This document shows, one piece after another, positions 9,917 through 21,300 of a DNA stretch of 64,000 bases; within the stretch, counting starts at the first letter, position 1; each line of letters begins with the position of its first letter. Position numbers and translations under genes: made by a program. The notes beneath the pieces are model-generated. The model worked only from the letters and a program-made list of their open reading frames with translations, was not told where the DNA came from and did not search any database. Source of the stretch: Platerodrilus igneus (taxonomy: Eukaryota; Arthropoda; Insecta; Coleoptera; Lycidae); assembly GCA_036346225.1 (NCBI GenBank), contig JARFIW010000003.1, positions 5,739,501 through 5,803,500 of the forward strand. Direction: 5' to 3'.

Positions 9917-11386
9917 GCTGCAGATGCTTTCCCTGCTAAATGCCAGGTGGAACTCAAACAAAAAAAAATATACTAAAACAAAAGTAACTAACTGGGATGT
10001 TTGACTTGCTTCAGGTACGAATTGTGCTTTGATTTCTTTGAGTGTCAATATGATAGTAGTACTCTAACCTATCTTTTATAAGTATCTAAATTATCTAAGT
10101 GTGTATTCACAACAGTATTTTGTCTTAATGTCTTATTAATATCTAAATTACCTGTACGAGTATTCACAATAGTATTTTGCCTTTTTGCTTATCTTACATC
10201 TAGTTGAAATATGCTTATGAATATTTATTACCTAACTGTGCAAACATATAGGATATCATAAAATTTTTGTGGTTAAAAGGTTGCCTAGAAAATAGCTTAT
10301 TATTAAATATAACTATCTTATTTGTCATTACAAATAGCTTTGTATAAATGTTAATCATCATCGTTAAGACTGCTGTGATTTTCTGATTATTATTGATCGC
10401 TCACATTTTATAAAAATAATTGTTCATATACTGATGACTGAACTTTCAATATACAAGTTTAGTACTTTTCATGCATTCACTTACGTTTAATTACTAATTC
10501 TCTTCTCCCTTTCCCTGAAATCAGTCTTTTGCAAACTCCGCAGCTCTTAAAGGCCGATGCTAGCTCCGCCAAGCTATATGTATCTTGTACTTTGTAGTTC
10601 ATCTACCCTCTATATCTTCTCGGAAAAGGGTACGGTGCAGATTTAAGATTATTTTTTTTCTTTTTGTATCGGTTTCTATTTCACGTAAGGCCAACGTGTT
10701 ACAAGACCTTTAAGGATGACGCGCTTGAGACAGTTTTTCTAACATATCTAAAAAATGCTATTATCCAGAAGGTCTAAACTTTTCACAAATTTGTCCCTAT
10801 AAGCACGATTTTCTCACTGCCATTTTAAGCGTCACATAGCGCGGTAAGGGAGAGAGAGAGAGAGAGTAGCTAGACAATTTAAATTAAATAAAAATTTTAC
10901 CATTGTTGACGTTAAATTTGAAAATTTTAAGCTCTCCGATAATGGTGTGCCGTTGTTTAAAATCGTTTATGCTTCACCGTGTTCGAAAAAATAAATTTAA
11001 AGCTTTCGTGTTTTTTTATGAAATCATGTTTGAATACTAAATTGCGAATAACAACATAATTTTTTTTTGATAAATCAACAAAATGGTTAATATCACATTA
11101 TTTTGATGTTAGACATTTATGGTTATTGTTGATGTTTTAAAATGTAAAATAAATCGAACTCATAAAAATGATTTTCTAGGTAAAAATATGCTAATTTGAA
11201 AACGGTTTATGTAAACACGTGCAACGGAACGAACCTACACGGAAAAATTTTCTAACCGAAGGCATCACAAACGCTTTACACTGAAGATTAATAGATATGG
11301 TAAACCAATTGCCACAAAATCGTTTTTGTATTTCTGCCTAACGACATGTTGACTACCCGGTTCTGATTTTATAGGAAGTACTGGTA
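9917..11386. other. No gene seen; one (GA)n tract
   Basis: AT-rich non-coding sequence. The only notable item is a short GAGAGA microsatellite at about 10851-10867. There are no convincing open frames. Confidence 0.45.
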
Positions 11387-11398
11387 TTATTTTCCTCA

Positions 11399-11437
11399 GG
11401 TCTATTAAACTGCCTGAGCCAAATTATCAGAACACAT

Positions 11438-11485
<48 letters not shown>

Positions 11486-12303
11486 CAGTATATACGATGT
11501 ATAAATAAACACAAACTTTACGAAGAATCGAAAGAAAGTTATTAATTATACAAAGCAAGCTAGTAATTTGCATAGCCATAAATGAAAGAATTTCTTTGTT
11601 TCATAAAGGGAATAAACATTCATCTACTAGTTTTGATCTCACTGGATCTCATCAGGATGAAGTGGTTTATAACCCTTAAAAACATTAAAGAAATTAATTG
11701 CTGGCACAACTATAGCATTTACAATGGCCTTTTGTCGTTTTTTATATTAATTTCGCGAGTGTTCTTTTGTGTAGGTACTTTTTTTTTAGTTGGCTAGATA
11801 GCTTAATATTAAGCTATCTAGCCACTTGTAACTTTTTTACAGATATAGCAAAAAAATTGGTTTTATCAGCAAAAAAGCAAATAATTAGCAAATAATTCCT
11901 ATATATTTTTTGATGTGTTCTGATAATTTGCGAATTGCATTTTTTCAGAATAAACAATTCATAAAACGTAGGTATTCTTTAGTCATGCCAGCAATTAATT
12001 TCCTTAATGTACTTTACTCTTGTAGATATTGGTATTTATTTTATTATTTGAAAACTTGATTTTTTTCTTTACAAATGGTAGCAAAAAAATAGCAAATACT
12101 TTATATATTGTTAATTTTTTTTGTGTAGGTATTTTTTTAGTTGACTAGATAGCTCAATATTAAGCTATCTAGCCACTGGTAGCTTTTTTACAGATATAGC
12201 AAAAAAATTGGTTTTATCGGCAAAAAAAGCAAATAATTAGCAAATAATTCCCATATATATTTTGATGTGTTCTAATAATTTGGCTCAGACAGCTTAATAG
12301 ACC
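11399..12303. mobile_element. 905-bp non-autonomous TIR element with palindromes
   Basis: Both ends carry an inverted repeat of about 42 bp starting GGTCTATTAARCTGYCTGAG (11399-11443 and about 12260-12303), with only about three transitions between the arms. The element is bracketed by a perfect 12-bp direct repeat TTATTTTCCTCA (11387-11398 and 12304-12315). Inside are two direct copies of a ~150-bp block (about 11774-11925 and 12129-12280). Each block has a palindrome built on GCTAGATAGCTTAAT; the first is a perfect 34-mer (11791-11824). A 25-bp inverted pair (AAATTAATTGCTGGCA) lies at about 11690 and 11995. The left end contains a (TA)n run at 11441-11484. No transposase is encoded. The long target duplication fits a Mutator-like origin better than mariner, but this is inference. 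Confidence 0.85.
11619..11661 (-). ncRNA. Hammerhead-ribozyme-like motif inside the TIR element
   Basis: Read on the minus strand: stem I TTCATC pairs with GATGAA (6 bp). The core CTGATGA is exact. Stem II is GATC/GATC with loop CAGTGA. The second core is AAAA where GAAA is required. Stem III is the self-complementary ACTAGT, followed by A at the cleavage position (NUH rule satisfied). This is the same minimal type I layout, including a six-nucleotide CA..A stem II loop and a palindromic stem III, as the array at 24.9-25.7 kb, yet the stems differ in sequence. The G-to-A core change predicts loss of cleavage in this copy. Confidence 0.6.
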
Positions 12304-12315
12304 TTATTTTCCTCA

Positions 12316-14490
12316 TACTTTGACGTAGAGCTATAAATATTATGGGCTACGCGACTGGATGTCTTGTGTTAGGAAGTTTATCCGCGCTTCTTTGACTGAA
12401 AGAAATACCTTCACCATGCATGTCGGTTTATTCTTCACTAGAAAATTCAAGTATCTTTATAAGAGTTACACTACTTTCACCTCCTCAGACAATAGTAATA
12501 ACAATGTTTGATGTCTAGATATTCTAATATTTCAAATGTTCGTCGATTTGACAAAGTCAGCTTGATGCTGTGTACGTAATTTAGTAAACAAATATGATTT
12601 AATTAAAAAAAAACACGAACAGTTTAAATCATTTGCTTTATTAAAAACGACGCTCCCTAGAGATTTCAAACAAGAGACCCTTAAGTTTACAAATTCGACA
12701 TCAAAGATGCCAATAATTATGAAGATAAAAATTTTAATCTGATGTTGATGCTTCTGATGGCACTACAGAAATTGTATTTACATTGATCGATTTAGTAATA
12801 GAGGCTACTGCACCTAACGACCTCCAAGCACCCGAGCGTTTACCTGGATACCTGATGTTGAATGCCCTTTCGGGCCAACCACTCTTACGAGTTCAATAGT
12901 TTAAATTAGTACCCCTTTAAATTGCACAGCTGAATAAATTCATATACTCTATTCAATGCATTTAATATTAGTAATTGTAAATATTAACACCAATTTTTCA
13001 TATAATTAAACATCAGTTCTGGAACCAATTAAACGATAATAAAATATTAAACTTCGGACTTGTATACGTTTTCCTGTTGGAACAAGTAATCCGCCTGCAG
13101 CAAACTCACTCTTCAATTCACTACCTCCTATACCTTCGCAATCTTAATAATAAATTTGATTTGAACAATTTTTAAATGTAAAATTTTTGTTAAATGGCCA
13201 AGTCTTCCGCACGCTAGGTCTTGACCCTTTCGCGAACCCTACTCGACTCTCACCTCCACCTGCGCTTACTTATTTGCTACTTTAAACAATACAGGAGCGG
13301 CGTGTTACATGCGCCAGGTTTAGACTTTCAAAGCAACAACATTTTTGACATATTCTGAAAAGATTAACTTAAGGGTGCTATCTTCAAAGGGTTTCAGTCT
13401 CTGTAGAAGGAATGTTAAGATTAAGGTAATTTAAACTAAATGGACATCAAAATCACGTCGTATATCCAGGGTTTCCGATTATTGACAGAAGAATTTTGGA
13501 CGCCCTGTATAAAGGTAATAGGTTTTTTTTTGACTTTCGCAAGTATTTATATTCATGCGGATTCGTTTCCAACCGTGAAATTGAAACAATTACAATTTTA
13601 ATCACAAAGCAACTGACCAATTAACTACTTTCGTTCGTTTCCTAGCACCAAAGTGCTAAAATGCAATAAACAGTAAATATAAAAATTACGAAACCTTCTT
13701 AGTATTTTCAAAGTGGTAAAAGTCTAAGACGATTAAAACGAGGAAGATTGATAAACATGCGAAAAGAATTTTATAAATGGCATCGAGCCTTGTGAACCTA
13801 CGGAATTAAACTTCCACACCCATAATCTTCTGCTAATTATCCTCGCTTTAGTGTTAATCCGGAAAAGTTTAGTCACAGCTACCCACTTTTAGAACCAAAT
13901 ATTTATGGCAGGACTGTCTAAAATTAGCACAAAAATCGGTTGTGCATGACATTACTGTTAAACACTGTGCAGCTGGTCAAAACGTTTGCTAAAATGTAAT
14001 TCAGTAGTTCTAAGAAATAAAAGATATGCTGCTTTTTATAACATCTTGCCAACAAGTAAGCTAGTGTTTAACATAAAAAGCAACGCTGCTGCAATTTTAG
14101 TGTCCAAACTGGTTTTATGCATCTAAAAATTAAAGTCAAGCGATTTAAGAGTCGTTTTTAAAAAGGAGTGCGTCTTAATTTGCAGCTATTAAAATTTTAT
14201 TTTGTGTACTTTTAAAACGAGAATATAAAACAGCACGTCCACAATAAAATTTTGGCATAATTTAAATAGATAATTTCCTATATTTATGAAAAGCAAGGAA
14301 GTTGTAATAATGTTTAATGCCAGTTGAGTCTAGTTGCTGTGTCTGAAAATACTTTGAATACGTACAATACCAAAAATAGTTGGAAAATGTAGAAAAGGTT
14401 GACCTAGAATTACGAAAGAAGGTTCTTTCTGCATTTTTTAGATGCAGAATCGCCAAGGATTCAATCTATATTTTGGAAAGATTTGTGAAT
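12316..14490. other. No gene seen
   Basis: AT-rich sequence. A stretch at about 13468-13515 contains TATCCAGGGTTTCCG and GACGCCCTGTATA, reminiscent of paired mariner-type termini, but it is too short to call. Otherwise nothing is supported. Confidence 0.4.
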
Positions 14491-14493
14491 TAT

Positions 14494-15910
14494 ATACAGG
14501 GTTGACTTTAGTATGAGATGGACAAAGAACTGTTACTGCCAAAAGTTTTTGCACTTGATGTTTTAAAACCGACGCCCTTTTCTAGGATTTTATTCAGGGG
14601 GCTAAAACAATAAGAAAATCAAGAGAGACTTTTTTCTAATTATCCTTACTAACCGAGTAATTGATAAGAAACAAGAATCTAATTTAAACTTCAAACTTTA
14701 TTAAATCTTTGTTATAAATAAGACATCCTGATCAAGTCTACTTAATGGCAGGCCTTTGAACGATTTATCGTGATCTTGTAGCATATTTCCGCCTATTAAC
14801 GCCGCCACGTCTTCCGTATTCATAACAGATCCATAATGAAGTTTTCTTTTAAATAACTCTAGGAATGATATTCATTTAATTGGATGTAGTAATCTAAGAT
14901 ACAATCTGGATCAACTTTTAATCCACCTCCCACAAAATTTCTTGCTTGCATTCCATAACGCGCTCGTCCACCATTATATTGGTAACCGATAATTCATTCT
15001 AGTTCCTAATGGTGCTTCATCGAACAGTAGCACCATACATTCCTTCAAAAATAGAAAATACTGCTTAGAGGTGCGCCAAGTAGGTTGGGCATGTGGAGCA
15101 ATTGCTTAATTATTTAGTAATCCAGCCCAAATAGTTATTGACCACCCTCTCTTATTTGAATATTTACGGATTATTTGGAGGTATCCATAGTCTTAGAAAG
15201 TTAGGAGTATTTCTTATACTTCTCTCGGTAAATGTGGATTCATCCGACCACTTAATCTTTCCCAGTTATTGTGAATTATTATTTAGACTATTTATGAAAA
15301 TTAACCTGGGACTACCTTCTCCATCATGAAAAACTCGTACTTTTGAGGTCCAAATAGATGCAGTTCGTCGCCTACTTAACATTAGTATGGATAGTATTAT
15401 TTTTAGCATTTGGAACGAGAGATTTCGAAAACCCATACTTGGTTTCATCTCAACTAATAAGAATTTACTCTACTCTAGATTGAAGTCTTTCAGGGTTACC
15501 TCTAGAATTTAAGTTGCTGTTTTCCAGTATACTTTCTACTCGCCTAATAATTTTTGCATTAGAGGGATGAGGATTTGGACACCTTTCCACATACCTACAG
15601 CACTGAAATTGTCCTTATGCACATAAAATCTTCAACGTATCGACATAATCTCAATTACATTAGCATCGTTCCATTGTGAATACACTAAAGTAAAAGATAC
15701 TAATCAATATGACTGAGAATGTATTTGTATGTAACATTCTCATAAGCATCTACATTAAACAACTAGTTGCTGCTCTGGTTTAAACAATCACTTAAGATCA
15801 ACATTTACATCTTACTCTGTAAGAAAAGAAAATGGGCACATTTTCGCTTTTGAATTCTGAATAAAATCTCAACACGGCATGCGTTAATATTGATACACCT
15901 TGTACATGTT
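14494..15910 (-). pseudogene. Mariner-like transposase relic
   Basis: The minus strand shows a disrupted IS630/Tc1/mariner-type transposase. The first catalytic region reads KIKWSDESTFT (about 15230-15265), preceded by RVFHDGEGSPRLIFINSLNN in the HTH-to-DDE linker. Downstream in another frame come EAPLGTRMNY and a GRWI motif. Many stops and frameshifts are present. A terminus-like ATATACAGGGTTGACTTTAG occurs at 14494-14513 and ACACCTTGTACAT near 15895-15907, plausible eroded inverted ends. The transposase would cut and paste at TA sites; this copy cannot be active. Confidence 0.55.
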
Positions 15911-16146
15911 ATACACTATTTAATGATGCGAACAAAATCGGATCATTCGAGGATAAAAGTTAAACATTCCGCTGAAAAAGAACTGTAGGCGTTTGGGTTT
16001 TGAAAAATTTATGATGTATGAACACTGATTCGATACTCGTAACTGGACAAAAGGTTGTATCCATTTGGTGACTGTATTTGGAGCATCAGCAACCAACGGG
16101 CCGGACCACATACGGTATATAACGTTGTTTCGACCATGGTGTCATG

Positions 16147-16148
<2 letters not shown>

Positions 16149-16176
<28 letters not shown>
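16149..16176. repeat. (TA)n tract at the edge of TIR element copy A
   Basis: Pure TA dinucleotide run immediately left of the inverted-repeat terminus of the element that follows. Confidence 0.95.
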
Positions 16177-16179
<3 letters not shown>

Positions 16180-17752
16180 CTGTGATAAGGGGTTGTTTAT
16201 GGGTGTATAAATAATTCGCATACTATGTAAATAGCAAACATTTAACACCCTGTTTATGGACCGTAATTAACTTTAATTAATGCCAGTAAGCAAATCTTCC
16301 AATAATAGAACGCGTATTCAGGAGAGGAATAATCATACATGTAATTAAAATACGTCAAGAAGCGTTAAGTTATAAGATAGATACGCATAAGGTAAGATAA
16401 AACCTAGTAAATCTTTATGCAATTAAGTTTGTAAGAAAGAAGGAACAATAAGCACTTTGATAAGAAACGCACTTTCCAAGATGAGTTTTAAATAGTTACA
16501 TAAACGAAAACAGCACTCATGTTACATCATTTATTTTGTACAACTCTCCAAAAGCTTTATATACACAAAACCACAGACATAATCTAAAGTAAAGTCCAAC
16601 AACGATAACAAGACAGGCGATTAAAGATCGGAAAACAATAGTAAATAACAGCATGATACAGAACTTCAAAATAGTTTCGTCAGAAATCAGCTTGAAAAAT
16701 AATAGGAATGTCCAAAACAAATATGGTTGGTTGCAACACTTTGTAAGGCTGTTTGGAAAACCAATCCAGATGTAGAGAGCAAAAGCTATATAACGCCCAG
16801 AGTTGATAAGAAAGAGTCAGTCTCAATTTGAAGCACGTCGAACCTGCAATACTCTTAATGAAATATTTACGCGTCAAATAAATAATTTTTATATTATATT
16901 ATTGTGAAAAATAGTGTTGTGTAAGAATAATAGTTAAGGACGAATTACGTTAAAAATATATGAAAAAGCTTTTGCCGTTTTGCAGAAAACGGTTCCTAAG
17001 TCTGGTATTCAAAATTCTAATTCACGACTATAAGAAATCTAAGTTTTAATTAAGTGGAGAGGTCTAAGGCGTATTCAGAAAAATATAGAATAAAGCAAGA
17101 GGTGAATTCTGAAATAAGGAGTAACAAAACTATTGGTTCAAAGCACGTGAAGGAGTACAAAGCAGAGCATTGGTTTTCGATTGGAGATAAGAAGAGGGTG
17201 TTGATCCACAACACGCAACAACTCATAATATCACAGGTCAGGGCTAACTAGTTTAAGGAATCTTTTCAAATTTAAATTTTAACACTGAATATATTAATTG
17301 TCTCTTAAGCTTGTAAGGAGTCAACGCAAATATTGAATACGTTGAAATTTACGTGATAAGCATAAAATGGTCTTGAACGTTCCAGATTTTTTTAGTAAAA
17401 GGTGTCGTTTTTGGTGACTTTAAAATTAAATTAAAAGGATATGAATTTTGGGGTAAATGATTCAAATAATATTAATTGATTGAAGGGTTTATTTAAAAGA
17501 TTACAAAAATTGTGAAATGTAAATATTATTTCCTTTCATTATACGAATATTGATTGATTTCGTTTTTTCAATTCAAACAGGTAAGTATTAAAGGGGTAAA
17601 TTAAATTGATCATCGTAACGCTGTGCACTCTGTGTAAATTAACTGGGTTAGCCGTGGCTTAATTAAATTAGCGAAGATTAGAGAAAAACACAGAGCGGTG
17701 GCGTTCAGCTGGACTTTTATCACATCGGCGTGCGGCGTTATCATATCAATAT
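16176..17752 (+). repeat. Unnamed 1.6-1.8-kb TIR element, copy A
   Basis: The left end TATTGCTGTGATAAGG and the right end, reverse-complemented TATTGATATGATAACG, form a short inverted repeat beside TA-rich DNA. The body aligns over most of its length with 30408-32168 (inverted) and more loosely with 49597-51387. Shared landmarks include TGTAAATAGCAAACATTTAAC, GAACAATA.GC.CTTTGATAAGAAACGC, CCAATCCAGATGTAG, TTTACGCGTCAAATAA, TTTTGCCGTTTT, GTGCACTCTGTGTAAATTAA and AGAGCGGTGGCGTT. Open frames in the body are short and not conserved between copies, so it appears non-coding. It is probably a non-autonomous DNA transposon; the superfamily is unknown. Confidence 0.8.
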
Positions 17753-17769
17753 ACATGGCCAAGTCAAGA

Positions 17770-18175
17770 CAATTATTTGTTGTAGTTGGCGCATAAGATA
17801 TATTATTAACAAGTTGAAAATGCAAGGCATTGTCGCAACCAACTTCCAAATGTAGACTTACTTTAAAACAAATTAAAGAAATTAAAATTATTATGTTGTA
17901 ATAATTATAAGTATTCAGATAAAATACAAAAATTTATAAACAACAAAAGAGACATTTTAATATATTTTATTTTATTGAATAAATATTTTAAAAGCTATAT
18001 ATTAGTTCTCATCAATAAGATAAGAAATTTTTTTTTTTTTTATATGAATCTAATTATTTTCGGTAATCAAAATTTAAGTTTAAACAATGTCTATAATATT
18101 GGAATAATTGGCATGAAATGCCATAAATTGTTCAAATATGTGTCGCATATTGATTTTAAACTTATTTAAAATTTT
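17770..18175. other. No gene seen
   Basis: Very AT-rich, with a T-run at about 18028-18042. The open frame near 17975-18169 is low complexity and I do not support it. Confidence 0.4.
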
Positions 18176-18179
18176 AATT

Positions 18180-18370
18180 ATCCCTGTGGATTTTCCCGGG
18201 GGCTCGGCGTCCCCGTGGCCCGATTTTAACTGACATCAAAACTTAAGCTCTGGACACCTAGCTGAATCGATTGATGTATCACACATTGATGTCCGACCAT
18301 TAAAAAGGCCTCGGACACACAGACAGACAGACACACAGACAAATAGATTTCATAAACGAACGAAGTTCGT
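18180..18370. repeat. GC-rich block with ACAG-type microsatellite
   Basis: A GC-rich island (GGATTTTCCCGGGGGCTCGG, CGTCCCCGTGGCCCG) stands out in AT-rich DNA. It is followed by TGTCCGACCATTAAAAAGGC and an imperfect ACACAGACAGACAG run at about 18313-18345. The layout resembles the 3' or 5' end of a retroelement, but I cannot name a family from a single copy. Confidence 0.4.
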
Positions 18371-18399
18371 TGAAAATCCGTCATGCAACTAACTGCCCT

Positions 18400-21300
18400 T
18401 TTCATTTACAGGTAGAGTAAATGTAGACGATGTTATTTACTCTGTGGACATTTGATTAGAGAAATATTTACTTCCAGACGGAAAGGAATAGTAGTTTTGC
18501 TACAGTAAGTAGAAACCGATATCATGGTCTTCAGCGGTTGTGTTCATTGACGGTGCCGTCAGAAATAAAAGCAAAATTGTGTGAATTTGATTTTCAATAT
18601 ACCCACTAAGATGAGTTTTCAGTTTTGGAGGTTTTGTCAAATTATTCTCGACACTCGGCAGTCAAGATGATTTTTATTTATAACGAAATGGTATACGTAA
18701 TCAAAGTTTGTAAATTAACATAATAATAACAAAGAATGACTTGTAACGTAGCTACTTGAAAATTTGAAGAGTGGTATTTGACGGTAGACCCAAAATTAAA
18801 GTAGTTTGGTAGAATAATAAACACAACTGACTGAGCCTTTGGTGTGCTATTCGAAGATTTGGATAATACTTCTGACTTCCCAGGTCTATGTCAGTTGTAA
18901 AAGTGTACTAAAAGGGAGACATATTTAGACTGCGATTTCGTTGCAGTTGATATAGTTCTAACAAAACCGTCCTGAGAAAGTTTTTTGAGGGCATAAGGAG
19001 GCTGACCACAACAACCAATTGTGTTACTTGACCAATGAAATAGATAGAATGCGTTTTTGCAACTTAGACACATGTTTTAAGTTTAGGAAAAAGCCTCTGA
19101 TAAGCACTAAAGAAATGGTATGAAATATTCCTATTTTTTTTTGGAACTAAATACTATACATACACTTGTATCAAGCTTTCTGATCATACAATCGAACGTT
19201 GAAGAAGTTTATTTTGCAGTTTATAAAGCGTGGCAAAAAGTCTGGAACGTTGTTTTATACCAAAAAAACGCTTGGAAGGGTGCTAAAAATTGTTATAAAT
19301 TTGCTATGCTTAGAACTATGTACAGTAGCGTACGCCTGCAGAAGACGACGGGAATGCATTTTTCTCAATAACAACCGCTGTTTTTTACTTTCATGGAGCT
19401 GCTACTAAAACTTAGTGAGTTGTATATTGAGTACCCCGAGTTTATGAATCAAATTTCAAACGACAGGACATAAAAAATTTCGTATGGTTAAGTTATCATG
19501 AATCTGTGTTACTTTTAATATAAGTGAAATAGAAGTTGTAATTATTAAATTTGAATAGACTAAATATAGACGCACTCTGTATATTAGATTTCACGAATAG
19601 TTAATATTAATTAAGCATGATATTTGAAATTTTATTTCTATAAAAATAATTTAGATAATAAAGTATCAACATTATTTCTTTTAAATACATTGTAAGCACA
19701 AAATTCAGGTTGATGTATTTTAAAACTGCAAATGAAAACATCTTCTATTACAAGATTCTACGTGTGCGTTTCTCATGAAAAGATAATTTACAATATGACA
19801 GTTCTCCGTTCAGACCACCAAAGCCATTGCAACAATACAAGATACGTAACTTTTACATAGTTAAAGTGAAAATAACTTTTTTTATTCAACATCGATAAAA
19901 TATGTTACATTGTGCGAACGATACCTGTAGAAAGGGAATGATGAGATATAACAATTAAACACCACAAGTTGGAAGTTAAGTACAAACTGAGAAGTCTAAA
20001 TATAACCACCACAAGTTGTAAGTCGCGAAGGGTTGAAGGTGTGCCGTTGCGACCGTGGTGTGTTTGAATTGCAGAAAGGCAATAAATCATTTTCACATGT
20101 TTGTGGATTATTCTGTCGTGCCGATAGAATAAAAATCCCTAACGTTAATATGGATCGTAAATAAACGTAAGGATTGAAGCTGCGAGGTTGCTTGTACAGA
20201 AATGGAAATTTGTTACTGTTTTATGAGTTAGTGGCCTAGTAGGAATGTGAACCATTGGTGTTCCTGGACATACTTATCTAGAGGATGTATAATAAACTGT
20301 GAGTAAATATACTTTTCGAAATGATGTAGAAATAAGTTAATGTCAAATTGAGATGTGAATTATATACGGTGTCCGTTCATTCATAGTAAATTAGCATAAT
20401 GCTAACGAATTGTTTTGCTGGACTGTTAGAGCAGTAATAGGATAATAAGGTGCGCAGAACTAGAGATTGTTGAATGTTAAATATGCTAGTGTAGCAAGTT
20501 GAAATTAAAACATCTTTTTAATGATTAATTAGGATGTGCATGATTATTTTTAAAGTAGGTTTTATATATGGCGTAGTACCAGTTAAGAAGTGTACAAGTT
20601 GGTATTTTTAAGGCACTATAAAATGCGGACATTAAAAGCTATATTGACCTACTTTTTGTTTATTCCTAAATTGCCAGTTCCAAAAATGGAATTCAGAATG
20701 TAACTACCAATATTCGCAAACTTAGACAATTTGGTTTTTTATTGGTAGCATTAATTTTAAGTTTTTTTTTAGTAATGCCAGACCATTCGTATGTTAGGAA
20801 ATTAAGTTTGTTTAGGAAGATATCTGTATTTCTAATGTAATTACTGAATGTCAAAAAAGATTAATTGTAGGTTGAATTTGTTTGCACTTTTTAATGAACA
20901 AGGTGAAAGTAGGCGAAATTTGTAAAGGCCACCTCATTCATAAAGTTGTATTTTGAGAGAGGCTCTTTATTTTAAAAATTTCTTTAATATGACCAACTTT
21001 TAGTGAGTGTTGTAGAACAAGTTAAAGCATAACGTAATAAATTTAGGAAATCAAAAGCAAAGAATACTTGCCCGCAATAACCGTCCTCCGTGTCGGGAAA
21101 ATATTGAATGGATTGCTAGGACAAGGCGATTTAGCACCCTTTAATATAAAGTCTTTCAAGATAATTTATTATATTAACGTAGTTTTTATATATCAGCCAT
21201 TTCAAATGTTAATTTTTAGTATTTTTATTATTTCTTCCATAGAAACCCTACTCCCGCACCACTCTAGTTAACCGGTGCACCCTTAAAATTGTTACGGGTC

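Noticed and set aside
10430..10455. CTGATGA at 10431 and others at 2476, 25904 and 41187 as hammerhead cores
   Set aside because: No GAAA at a compatible distance and no pairing stems.
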